DNA of 64,000 nucleotides from CAVRCA01 sp963719345 (GTDB taxonomy: Bacteria; Pseudomonadota; Alphaproteobacteria; Acetobacterales; Acetobacteraceae). The stretch lies in NCBI GenBank assembly GCA_963719345.1, contig CAVRCA010000001.1, forward strand, positions 558,001-622,000, given 5' to 3'. The position numbers and the translations under genes were made by a program. How positions within the stretch are numbered: position 1 is the first letter of the stretch; every line of letters starts with the position of its first letter. The notes below the pieces were generated by a model. The model had not been told where the DNA came from. It searched no databases and saw nothing but the letters and a program-made list of their open reading frames with translations. Of this stretch, positions 41,103 through 49,856 are shown one piece after another.

Positions 41103-41136
41103 GGGATCGCTCTCTCTGGGGTTAGCATGCGGCGGG

Positions 41137-42032
41137 TCAGCTCCGGCGCTCCACGACGTAAGCGGCGAGCGCCTGCAACAGGCGGCGCGGCGGGCCGAAG
41201 CTGTCGAGATGCCCGGCCGCCTGCCGCGCCAGCATGGCGGCTTGCGCGCGGGCGCGCTCGGGGCCGAGCATCGCGACCAGCGTCGCCTTGCCGGCCGGCT
41301 GCGTCCTTGCCGGCGGTCTTGCCGGTCTCCGCCGTGGTGCCCCTCAGCATCGAGCAGGTCGTCGGCGATCTGGAAGGCGGCACCGAGATCGCGTCCGTAG
41401 GCAGCCAGCATATGCCGCTGCATGGTCGGCGCACGGCCGAGGATGCCGCCGGCCTCGGCGCTGTACTGGATCAGCCGCCCGGTCTTCAGCGCCTGCAGGC
41501 GGGTAATCTCGGCGGCGGTCAGGCTGCGTCCCTCCGCCAGCATGTCGATCATCTGACCGCCCGCCATGCCGCGCGCGCCGGATGCGGCACCCAGGGCGAG
41601 CGACCAGCTCGCAGCGCGCCTGCGGATCGGCGTGCGTGTCGGGCTCGGCCAGCACCTCGAAGGCACGCGCCTGCAGGGCGTCGCCGGCCAGGATGGCGGT
41701 CGCTTCGTCGAATGCCCGGTGGGTGTGAGGGCTTGCCGCGCCGCAGATCGTCGTCGTCCATGGCCGGCAGATCGTCGTGGACCAACGAATAGGCGTGCAG
41801 CATCTCGACGGAGGCGGCCACCCGGGCGGCGCAGGTCTCGGAGACCGCGAACAGCGCCGCACTCTCCATGACCAGGAACGACCGAATGTCGCTTGCCGCC
41901 GCCCAGCGCGGCATAGCGCATCGCCTCGACCAACCGCGCCTCCGGTCCAACGACCTCCGGCAGCAGCGACCCGAGACAGCCCTCGACCGTTTCGGCCACA
42001 CGCGACAGGGCGACAGCAAGATCGGTGGTCAC
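41137..42032 (-). pseudogene. ispA: Polyprenyl (farnesyl) diphosphate synthase, frame broken
   Basis: A head-to-tail prenyl transferase of about 295 aa. It starts at a GTG at 42032 (TTDLAVALSRVAETVEGCL), as no ATG fits. The first Asp-rich motif is SLVHDDLPAMDDDDLRRG; the second is FQIADDLLDAEG. MRYAALGGGKR near the N-terminus is typical. Extra bases near 41341, 41290, 41600, 41740 and 41900 break the frame; two were checked base by base and both are single insertions. It makes farnesyl diphosphate, the squalene precursor for hopanoids. It lies 34 bases upstream of dxs. Confidence 0.88.
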
Positions 42033-42278
42033 GGAAGACGTATCCTCGAGCAGGCAGCCGACGAAATCGATGACGACCCTCGATCGATAGAGATAGGGCG
42101 AACAGACGCCTCTGGAGCGGAAATGGTGGTGAGCTCGATGTCCCGCCAGACGCCTGTTGCACCAAAGCCACAGCGGCTGACGCTCGTGTGACCTGCCCAG
42201 CCCGCGTGGGTCGTGTCGGCCCGGCCGATGCCATATCAGCACTCGCCGCCCGTCTGCGGTGCTGTCGAGGGAGCCGTG

Positions 42279-43206
42279 ATGCGCGTTGTCTTGGCCCAGC
42301 CCCGGGGTTTCTGCGCCGGTGTCGAGCGGGCCATCGAAATCGTCGAGCGCGCCCTGCGAAAGTATGGGCCGCCGATCTATGTCCGGCATGAGATCGTCCA
42401 CAACCGGCACGTCGTCGAGGACCTGCGGACGCGCGGGGCGGTGTTTGTCGACGACCTGCATGAGATCCCGCCGGGTGCGATGACCGTGTTCAGCGCCCAC
42501 GGGGTCGCCAAGCGGGTCGAGGAAGCGGCAGCGGCCCGCCGCCTGCCGGTCATCGACGCCACCTGCCCGCTGGTCGCCAAGGTGCACAACGAAGGCCGCC
42601 GGTACGCCGGCCAGGGTCGCGAGATCGTACTGGTCGGCCATGCGGGACATGCCGAGGTCGAGGGCACGATCGGTCAGGTGCCGGGCCGCGTGCATCTCGT
42701 GCAGACGGTGGCGGACGTGGCGACCCTGGAGGTCAGCGACCCGGCCAAGCTCGCCTACATCACCCAGACCACCCTCTCGGTGGACGACACGCGGGGCATC
42801 ATCGCGGCGTTGCAGCAGCGCTTCCCTGGCATCATCGGGCCCGACGTGCGCGACATCTGCTATGCGACGCAGAACCGGCAGCAAGCGGTGCGCGACCTTG
42901 CCGCACTCGTCGACCTCATCCTGGTGGTCGGGTCGTGCAACAGCTCGAACTCCAACCGACTGCGCGAGATCGGCGCCGAGCTTGGCCGGCCAAGCCACCT
43001 GATCGACGATGCCGAGCCACCTGCGCCCGGAATGGTTCGAGGGGATTGCCGCCGTCGGGCTGACCGCCGGCGCCTCGGCGCCCGAGACCCTGGTCCAGGG
43101 CGTCATCGACGGCTTGCGGCGCTTCGGTGACGTCAGTGTTTCCACCCTGGCCGGGGTGGCGGAAGACGTGCGCTTTCGCTTCCCGGCCGAACTTGCCGAT
43201 GCGTGA
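42279..43206 (+). pseudogene. ispH: 4-hydroxy-3-methylbut-2-enyl diphosphate reductase, one frameshift
   Basis: An iron-sulfur enzyme for the last MEP step, about 308 aa. The ATG at 42279 follows GAGGGAG. The three cluster cysteines lie in PRGFCAGVERA, IDATCPLVAK and VGSCNSSNSNRL; substrate histidines are in HEIVHNRHVVEDL and LVGHAGHAEVEG. One extra base near 43018 moves the last 62 residues (HLRPEWFEGIAAVGLTAGAS...) to another frame; length modulo 3 is 1. It is followed after 9 bases by hpnH, linking precursor supply to hopanoid extension. Confidence 0.92.
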
Positions 43207-43215
43207 GGGACTAGA

Positions 43216-44376
43216 ATGGCCGTACCGTTGAACCAGGCGCTCCGGGTGGGCGCCTATGTGGTCAAGCAGCATCTCAGCGGGCGCAAGCGCTATCCGCTGG
43301 TGCTGATGCTCGAGCCGCTGTTCCGCTGCAACCTTGCCTGCGCGGGATGCGGCAAGATCGACTATCCGCCCGAAATCCTGAACCAGCGCCTGTCGGTCGC
43401 CGAGTGCCTGGAGGCGGTGGACGAGTGCGGCGCACCGGTGGTGGTGATCGCCGGCGGCGAGCCGCTGCTGCACCGCGAGATCGAGCAGGTCGTCGAGGGC
43501 GTGATCGCCCGCAAGAAGTTCGTGATCGTCTGCACCAATGCGCTGCTGCTGCAGAAGAAGATGCACCTGTTCAAGCCGGGGCCGTACTTCACCTGGTCGG
43601 TCCACCTAGATGGCGGGCGCGAGGAGCACGACGCCTCGGTCTGTCAGGAGGGGGTGTATGACCGCGCGGTGGCAGCCATCGCCGCGGCCAAGCAGGCGGG
43701 CTTCCGCACCGTGATCAACGCCACGCTGTTCAACAACGCCGAGCCCGACAAGGTGGCTGCGTTCTTCGACGACGTGATGGCGCGCGGCATCGACGGGATC
43801 AGCGTCTCGCCCGGCTACGCCTACGAGCGGGCGCCCGACCAGCAGCACTTCCTCAACCGGCGCGCCACCAAGGAGCTGTTCCGCGGCATCTTCGCGCGCG
43901 AGCGGCGACGGCCCGGCAAGCGGCGGTGGGCATTCAACCAGTCATCCATGTTCCTCGACTTCCTGGCCGGCAACCAGACCTTCCACTGCACGCCGTGGGG
44001 CAATCCGACGCGGACCTATTTCGGCTGGCAGCGTCCCTGTTATCTGCTTGGCGAAGGCTACGCGAAGACATTCAGGGAGCTGATGGAAACCACGGAGTGG
44101 GACCGCTACGGCACCGGCAACTACGAGAAATGCGCCGATTGCATGGTCCATAGCGGCTACGAGGCGACAGCGGTAACGGAGACGATCCGCAAACCGTGGA
44201 AGGCGGTGGCGCAGGTGGCCCGCGGCATCCGCACCGAGGGACCAATGGCGCCCGAGATCCCGCTCGATAACCAGCGCCCGCCCGAATACGTTTTCAGCCG
44301 GCACGTCCAGGAAGCCATGGCGCGCCTCAAGCATCAACCCCGTCGGGCCCAGCCGGTAGCCGAAGCAGGGGATTGA
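43216..44376 (+). CDS. hpnH: Adenosyl-hopene transferase HpnH (radical SAM)
   Basis: A 386-aa radical SAM enzyme that joins the 5'-deoxyadenosyl moiety to diploptene to give adenosylhopane, the first step to extended hopanoids. The cluster motif CNLACAGC has Cys38, Cys42 and Cys45. The N-terminus MAVPLNQALRVGAYVVKQHLSG and the segments GCGKIDYPPEILNQRLS and TNALLLQKKM are typical of HpnH. A C-terminal SPASM-like cysteine segment reads YEKCADCMVHSGYEA. It is intact and transcribed with ispH. The squalene-hopene cyclase gene is not in this window. Confidence 0.95.
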   Translation: MAVPLNQALRVGAYVVKQHLSGRKRYPLVLMLEPLFRCNLACAGCGKIDYPPEILNQRLSVAECLEAVDECGAPVVVIAGGEPLLHREIEQVVEGVIARKKFVIVCTNALLLQKKMHLFKPGPYFTWSVHLDGGREEHDASVCQEGVYDRAVAAIAAAKQAGFRTVINATLFNNAEPDKVAAFFDDVMARGIDGISVSPGYAYERAPDQQHFLNRRATKELFRGIFARERRRPGKRRWAFNQSSMFLDFLAGNQTFHCTPWGNPTRTYFGWQRPCYLLGEGYAKTFRELMETTEWDRYGTGNYEKCADCMVHSGYEATAVTETIRKPWKAVAQVARGIRTEGPMAPEIPLDNQRPPEYVFSRHVQEAMARLKHQPRRAQPVAEAGD

Positions 44377-44476
44377 ACGAACTCGCGACCATCGGCATGC
44401 GCAGGAGCCGAACGGCGCGTGCAAGCGGATACTACCCCTCACGTGCGCCGGCGTACCGCCCAAGGTTGCTGGGACA

Positions 44477-45693
44477 TCAATAAGCGGCGTCGAGCAGCCG
44501 CATCGCATCCGCGACCTGATCATCCGGCGAGCGGACGCTCGCATTGGCGTTGAAGTTCTTCACCGTCTCGCCGGCGATGCTGTCAAAATCCTCTCGCGGG
44601 ATACCAAGCTGGCGCAGTCGCACCGGCATGCCAATGCGGCCGTAGAGAGCCTCGAGCGTATCGGCCACGACGAGCGCGGCTTGTCGTCCGTCCATCCCGT
44701 CGCGCCAGACCTCGAGCGCCGCTGCGACCTGCCGCGCCGATCGCGCATCGACCGTTTCGGAAAGCCTCATCTTCGCGGCGTGGACGACCGCGGTCGCCTC
44801 GCCCTGCCCGATATGCGGATAGCGCACGTGAAGCGCCGTCGAGACCGCGTAGTTGCCGGAAAACGCGCCGTCCCGGAAGCGGCGGAACCCATCGTCCTCC
44901 GCACGGTTCTGCAGGAGCGCCGCGATACAGAGGTCGATGCGAAGGGATGGGTTGTCGAGCTCATCCACCAGCCTCGGATAGGCACGGTGCGCCAGACGGA
45001 ATGCTTGGTTCCGGTCGCCCTCCGCGAGCGGATTGATGTCGAGTTCCGCCATCGCGCCGACCAGGCCCGCAAACACTGTCGTCGCAGTGGAGCTGATCAG
45101 GTCCGGCGGCGCGCTGAGCAACGCCTCCTCATCGAGGATGATCGCCTGCGGACGAGTCTTCGGGATCAAAATACTCCATGCGGTGATCGAGGTCGGGGTT
45201 CTTCAGGCCCGTGCCGGCGCGGTTCACCGCGCTGTTCGGCGTCGTCGGGATGTTGACGATCGGCGGCTTCGTCGCAAGGAGCCGCGGGCTGTAGGCCGGC
45301 TTGCCGTCCGGATACTGGGTCATGATCTGGAACGGATCGCCCGCTTCGGCCATGAAGATCGCGACCGCGCGAGTCGCGACGATGACGCTGCCGCCGCCGA
45401 CCGCGATCAGCAGGTCGGCAGCGGCCTCGGTCGCGGCTTGCTTGGCCGCGCAGACCGAAACGTAGGTCGAAGTCTTTTTCTATGTCATCGTAGACGCCGG
45501 CATAGCGGTCGCCGAGGACGGCTTCGATGCGACGGACAATGTCGGTGCGGCGGTTGACCGAGGGGGAGCAGACCACGAAGGCGCGCTTCGCGCCCGCCCG
45601 GTCCACCGCTCCCCTCAGGCCTTGCTCGATGGCCGCCGGGCCGCAGTGAAGACGCCATGAGTATCCAGCCGCTCTGAATCCGCTTGCGTTCAT
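44477..45693 (-). pseudogene. Iron-containing alcohol dehydrogenase-like protein, two frameshifts
   Basis: About 404 aa after removing extra bases near 45468 and 45170; length modulo 3 is 2. The Fe-ADH nucleotide-binding features are present: ADLLIAVGGGSVIVATRAVA and PIVNIPTTPNSAVNRAG. The usual metal-ligand segment (consensus GMDALTHAIE) reads SSTATTVFAGLVGAMAEL, with neither the aspartate nor the histidine. Only a later HVRYPHIGQGEATAVVHA keeps histidines. The protein may therefore bind metal differently or be inactive. It lies upstream of, and divergent from, the CoA-transferase gene. Confidence 0.75.
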
Positions 45694-45763
45694 CTCCGCC
45701 CATCTCCCTCACTGCCGCCCTATTCCCTATCCTGGCGCAAGTTCGACCAAGGATGGAATTGCG

Positions 45764-46957
45764 ATGACCAAGTCCCAGGGGCCGCTCCAAGGCCTCCGCG
45801 TTCTCGATCTGACGACCGTTCTGTTCGGTCCGTTCGGCACGCAAACTCTCGGCGACTGGGGAGCCGAGGTGGTCAAGGTGGAAAGCCTGACAGGCGACAC
45901 GTGGCGCACTTCCGGCCAGTTCCGCAATCGCGGCATGAGCGGCCAGTTCATGGCGGCGAACCGCAATAAGCGGAGCATCGCCTTGGACCTGAAGCACCCC
46001 GATGGCAAGGCGGTGCTGCGCCGCCTGATCCCGGGCGCAGACGCGCTCGTGAGCAATATCCGCCCTGCCGGCCTGGCCCGGCTCGGCTTCAGCTACGAAG
46101 CCTGTACGGCGCTCAATCCGAAGATCATCTACGCGGTGGCCACCGGCTTCGGTCAGGACGGCCCCTGGCGCGCTCGACCGGCCTTCGACGAGATCATCCA
46201 GGCGGCGTCGGGCTTCGCCTCCGCGATGGGCACGGACGAGGAGCCCGCTTTCGTTCCGAGCCTCATCGGCGACAAGATCTGCGGCATGGCGCTGACCTCC
46301 GCCGTGACGGCCGCCCTACTGCACCGCGAGCGCACGGGCGAGGGTCAGATGGTGGAGGTGCCGATGCTGGAGACGCTCGCCGCGTTCAACAGCATCGAGA
46401 TGTTCGGCGGCCATGCCTTCGTCCCACCCATCGGACCCTCGGGCTACAAGCGGATGAAGGCGCGGCGGCCGGTGCGGACCAAGGACGGATGGCTGACTAT
46501 GCTGCCCTATTCGGGCGACAACTGGTGCGCCTTCTTCGAGGCCGTGGGACATCCCGAATGCATCGAGGAGTTCTCGGTGCGGGACCCGGTGTTGCGGGCG
46601 CGCAATATCGACAAGATCTATGACCGGATGCGCGACATCGCGCCGAACCGCACCACAGCGCAATGGGAGGAGTTGCTGCTGCGGATCGACGTGCCGCACA
46701 CGGCTTTTGCAAAGCTGAGCGAGATCAGCGAGCAACCGCATTTGAAGGACGTGGAACTGTTTCCGGAGCTTGACCATCCCACCGAGGGCAAGATCCGTCA
46801 GGCTCGCCCGCCTGCGCGCTTCTCCGCCAGCCCAGCCGGGATCCGCCGCCATGCGCCACGGTTGGGCGAACACACCGGCGAGGTGCTGCGCGAACTGGGC
46901 TATGAGCAGGCCGAGATCGACCGCTTGGTCGCAAGCAAAGCAGTCGGTGCCGCATGA
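45764..46957 (+). CDS. CoA-transferase family III (CaiB/BaiF)
   Basis: A 397-aa class III CoA-transferase. It starts MTKSQGPLQGLRVLDLTTVLFGPFGTQTLGDWGAEVVKVE, the family's N-terminal CoA-binding pattern. NKRSIALDLKHPDGKAVLRRL is typical, and the catalytic aspartate is probably that in RPAFDEIIQAASG. It moves CoA between acids such as formyl, succinyl or aromatic acyl groups. The start follows an AAGGATGG site. The substrate is unknown; the neighbours suggest organic-acid catabolism. Confidence 0.88.
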   Translation: MTKSQGPLQGLRVLDLTTVLFGPFGTQTLGDWGAEVVKVESLTGDTWRTSGQFRNRGMSGQFMAANRNKRSIALDLKHPDGKAVLRRLIPGADALVSNIRPAGLARLGFSYEACTALNPKIIYAVATGFGQDGPWRARPAFDEIIQAASGFASAMGTDEEPAFVPSLIGDKICGMALTSAVTAALLHRERTGEGQMVEVPMLETLAAFNSIEMFGGHAFVPPIGPSGYKRMKARRPVRTKDGWLTMLPYSGDNWCAFFEAVGHPECIEEFSVRDPVLRARNIDKIYDRMRDIAPNRTTAQWEELLLRIDVPHTAFAKLSEISEQPHLKDVELFPELDHPTEGKIRQARPPARFSASPAGIRRHAPRLGEHTGEVLRELGYEQAEIDRLVASKAVGAA

Positions 46958-47091
46958 GAAGCGCCCGCGAGCTCGTTACCTGCGTGCTCGCCGATCGGCG
47001 TCTCGGCCTGGGTATTTCCGGCTGAGACACTGCGATCGGCTTGGCCCCGAGTTGGTCAGATGGTGACGGTCATCCTTGAAGGCCATGCTGG

Positions 47092-47508
47092 CTACGTCGG
47101 CAGCCCGAGAGCCTTCTTCATCGCCTTGATGTTGCCTCGAAGGTTGCGCGGCAAACGTTCGCTCAGCTCCGCGGTCGCGCCTTCGTCGGTCGGAACGAAC
47201 TGTATCCGCAGCTCGATGCGGGAGCTGGTGTCGCCAGTCGGGACGACACTGACGGTGGAGAGATATTCCGTCATATCCGGCCGGTCGAGAGAATACGTGT
47301 AGGAATGCGTATCCTGTTCGACCAGCAGCTCGCGCACCACACGGCCATCCGGCATGGTCAGGCTGCGTATCTTGCCCTGCGGCGTCTCCTCGGTGCTCTC
47401 GCTTTGCACCAGCACCGCCCATTTGCGTATCGCCGAAAAGCCGCCGATCACACTCCACACCGCATCGGCAGCAAGCGGTACGTCCTCGGTCGCGCTCACT
47501 TGGGTCAT
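47092..47508 (-). CDS. SRPBCC (START/polyketide-cyclase-like) family protein
   Basis: A 138-aa soluble protein of the Bet v1-like ligand-binding superfamily. Typical features: start MTQVSATEDVPLAADAVWSVIGGFSAIRKW, a central LTMPDGRVVRELLVEQD, and the closing helix LPRNLRGNIKAMKKALG. AGGAGG lies about 8 bases before the ATG. The fold binds small hydrophobic ligands. It lies 36 bases after the Baeyer-Villiger monooxygenase stop on the same strand, so it may act on the same ligand, but this is inference. Confidence 0.8.
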   Translation of the reverse strand: MTQVSATEDVPLAADAVWSVIGGFSAIRKWAVLVQSESTEETPQGKIRSLTMPDGRVVRELLVEQDTHSYTYSLDRPDMTEYLSTVSVVPTGDTSSRIELRIQFVPTDEGATAELSERLPRNLRGNIKAMKKALGLPT

Positions 47509-47544
47509 CGTGTTCCTCCTGCTTGGTCATGACACTTACGCGCC

Positions 47545-49191
47545 CTAGCTTAGCACCATCCCTGCATAGGCGTTGGACGCGACTTCGTCGCAGCGTTCCC
47601 GATATGCCGGCGCGCCACCCTGGTATTGCAGGATGCGCCGCACGTTGTGCCCATCAACATTCGAGTTGATGCCGGTCGCCCAGGAATCGACTTGGGTGTA
47701 GAGCATCCCGTCCGCCAGCTCCTCGACATGCCGGGACCACTCGGCCTCGGCCTCCGGCGTTGCCTCGAACCGGGTGATGCAACGGTCGCGCGCGACGCGC
47801 ATCAGGTCTGTCACCCAGTCCACGTTCTGCTCGATGCAGCGCGGGATGTTGCACCGCGTCGAGGCGTTGTGCGGCCCGACGATGGTCAGCATGTTGGGAA
47901 AGCCGGCCGACATCAGGCCGAGATAGGTTTTTGGACCATCCACCCAATGGTCCGTAAGTCGCCGGCCGTCGGTGCCGCGGAACTCGATCCGGTCAAAGGC
48001 GCCGGTGATGGCGTCGAAGCCGGTCGCGTAGATGATCGTGTCGAACTCGTAGTCGGCACCGCTGGTCCGGATGCCCGTCTCGGTGATCCGCTCGATCGGC
48101 GTCTTCCGTGTGTCCACCAGCCGGACATGCGGCAGGTTGAAAGCCTCGTAGTAGCCGGTCTCCTGCGGCACGCGGCGGGTGCCGAAGCCATGACATTTGG
48201 GGATCAGCATCTCCGCCGTCGCGGGGTCCTTCACCCGCTGGCGGATCTTGCGGGCGACGAAGTCGCTGAACAGGGCATTGGCCTTCGGGTCGGTCAGGAC
48301 ATCACGGAAATTCGCCATCCAGATGCCGAAGCCGGGTTCACTATACAGCTTCTCCCAGAACGCCTCGCGCTCCTCCTCCGTCACCTCGAAGGTGCCACGC
48401 GGGTCGGTGTTGTGGATGTAACAGCCCGGCGTCTGCCGCAGCAGCTCGAACATTGCCGGGTAGCCGGCCTTGATCTTGCGCTGCTCGTCGTCGGTGATCT
48501 TGCGGTTGTGCAGAGGCGTGCACCAATTGGGCGTGCGCTGGAAGACGGTCAGCTGTCCGACCAGCGGCGCGATGGTCTGGATGACCTGCACGCCGGTCGC
48601 GCCGGTGCCGATCACGGCCACGCGCTTGCCTGCGAAGTCCACCGGCTCGTGCGGCCACCGGTAGGTGTGGAAGGACTGGCCGCGGAAGCCGGCTACACCC
48701 GGGATGCGAGGCAGCGTATAGGCGGACAGCGGTCCGACGGCGGTGATCAGGAAGCGTGCGGAGAATTGCTCGCCGTTGTCCAGCGTCACCTCCCAGCGAC
48801 GCGCGGCTTCGTCGAAGGCGGCGGAAGCGACCCGGCTGTCGAACTGGATGTCGCCTCGCAGATCGAACCGGTCGGCAACGTGGTTCAGGTAGCGCAGCGT
48901 CTCAGCCTGGGCGGCGAAATGCTCGCTCCAGTCCCACTCCTGCAGCAACTCTTCCGAGAAGGAATAGGCGTAGGTGTAGCTCTCGGAATCGAAGCGCGCG
49001 CCGGGGTAGCGGTTCCAGTACCAGGTGCCGCCCACGCCGCTGCCGGTTTCGAACACCCGGACGGACAGGCCGAGCTCCCGCAGCCGGTAAAGTTGATACA
49101 TGCCGGCGATGCCCGCGCCGATGATGATGGCGTCATAGATTTTGCTTGCCACGGCATCGACCCCGGCGGTCGACACCTGCGTGTCAGGCAT
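47545..49191 (-). CDS. Baeyer-Villiger monooxygenase (FAD-dependent)
   Basis: A 548-aa flavoprotein that inserts oxygen next to a ketone, giving an ester or lactone with NADPH and O2. FAD motif GAGIAG is at residues 25-30, the BVMO fingerprint FRGQSFHTYRWP at 169-180 (F-x-G-x3-H-x3-W-P, complete) and the NADPH motif GTGATG at about 195-200. The ATG at 49191 is 8 bases after GGGAG and is preferred over the GTG at 49200. It fits cyclohexanone- or phenylacetone-type enzymes; the natural substrate is unknown. Confidence 0.92.
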   Translation of the reverse strand: MPDTQVSTAGVDAVASKIYDAIIIGAGIAGMYQLYRLRELGLSVRVFETGSGVGGTWYWNRYPGARFDSESYTYAYSFSEELLQEWDWSEHFAAQAETLRYLNHVADRFDLRGDIQFDSRVASAAFDEAARRWEVTLDNGEQFSARFLITAVGPLSAYTLPRIPGVAGFRGQSFHTYRWPHEPVDFAGKRVAVIGTGATGVQVIQTIAPLVGQLTVFQRTPNWCTPLHNRKITDDEQRKIKAGYPAMFELLRQTPGCYIHNTDPRGTFEVTEEEREAFWEKLYSEPGFGIWMANFRDVLTDPKANALFSDFVARKIRQRVKDPATAEMLIPKCHGFGTRRVPQETGYYEAFNLPHVRLVDTRKTPIERITETGIRTSGADYEFDTIIYATGFDAITGAFDRIEFRGTDGRRLTDHWVDGPKTYLGLMSAGFPNMLTIVGPHNASTRCNIPRCIEQNVDWVTDLMRVARDRCITRFEATPEAEAEWSRHVEELADGMLYTQVDSWATGINSNVDGHNVRRILQYQGGAPAYRERCDEVASNAYAGMVLS

Positions 49192-49341
49192 GCGGATCAC
49201 TCCCGTTCCGAATTGCCCAGGGATAGCCGGGCGTCAGGTCGGTATCATGGCCACCGGGCGGTCGTGCCGCAATGTCGACAAGGCCGGGATTATTGGTCGA
49301 AGTGTCGGCGCCGCCGAGAAGATTCGGTGGCAACTTCGCAG

Positions 49342-49355
49342 TATGATATATTGTA
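49342..49355. promoter_or_regulatory. Candidate Zur operator
   Basis: The AT-rich sequence TATGATATATTGTA matches its own reverse complement at 10 of 14 positions. It stands out in GC-rich DNA and lies 31 bases before the zur start. Zur sites in other proteobacteria are AT-rich palindromes of similar make-up, so autoregulation is plausible. Confidence 0.45.
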
Positions 49356-49385
49356 GCTGCGTGGATGCTGAGCCGTGATCGAGCG

Positions 49386-49848
49386 ATGAACCACAGAAAG
49401 CGTCGAGCCGTTGAGGCTCAATTGAAGACGGCGGCGCAGGCTTGCTTGCGGCAGGGCGCCCAGCTCACCGAGCTCCGTCGGTCCGTCCTGGCCCTGATCC
49501 TGGAGGCTGATAGCCCCTCGACGGCGTATCAGCTCCTGGATCGCCTCAAGGAGAGCCGCAAGAGTGCCGCGCCGCCGACGATCTATCGCGCACTCGACTT
49601 TCCTGATGGAGCAGCGGCTGATCCACAAGGTCGAGCGCCTGAACGCGTTTATTCCCTGCACTGAGGCCGGACATCATGACCACCCGGTGCAGTTCTTGAT
49701 TTGCCGGAAATGCGGCACGGTGGCCGAGATCGAGGATCGTGCTGTCTCAGTGGCGCTCGAGCAGGCCGCCCAGCGCGAAGGCTTCCGCCCCGCCCGCGCA
49801 ATGGTGGAGCTCGACGGCACATGTGCCGCCTGCTCGCACCGCGCCTGA
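49386..49848 (+). pseudogene. zur: Zinc uptake regulator Zur (Fur family), one frameshift
   Basis: A Fur-family repressor of about 153 aa. The DNA-binding winged helix is TELRRSVLALILEADSPSTAYQLLDRLKES...PPTIYRALDF. Structural zinc cysteines are CRKCG and CAAC, with the regulatory histidines in EAGHHDHPVQF. One extra base near 49600 shifts the frame after RALDF; length modulo 3 is 1. Convergent, closely spaced znuBCA genes identify it as the zinc sensor rather than Fur or PerR. The ATG at 49386 has no strong ribosome site; an in-frame ATG at 49365 is an alternative. Confidence 0.88.
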
Positions 49849-49856
49849 GCCCCCTG

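Noticed and set aside
40929..43145. 738-codon minus-strand frame across ispA and ispH
   Set aside because: A chance open frame joining ispH antisense to ispA and dxs fragments; not a fusion protein.
45166..45693. Two or three separate small ADH fragments as independent genes
   Set aside because: Pieces are colinear parts of one Fe-ADH-type protein joined by single-base insertions at about 45468 and 45170.
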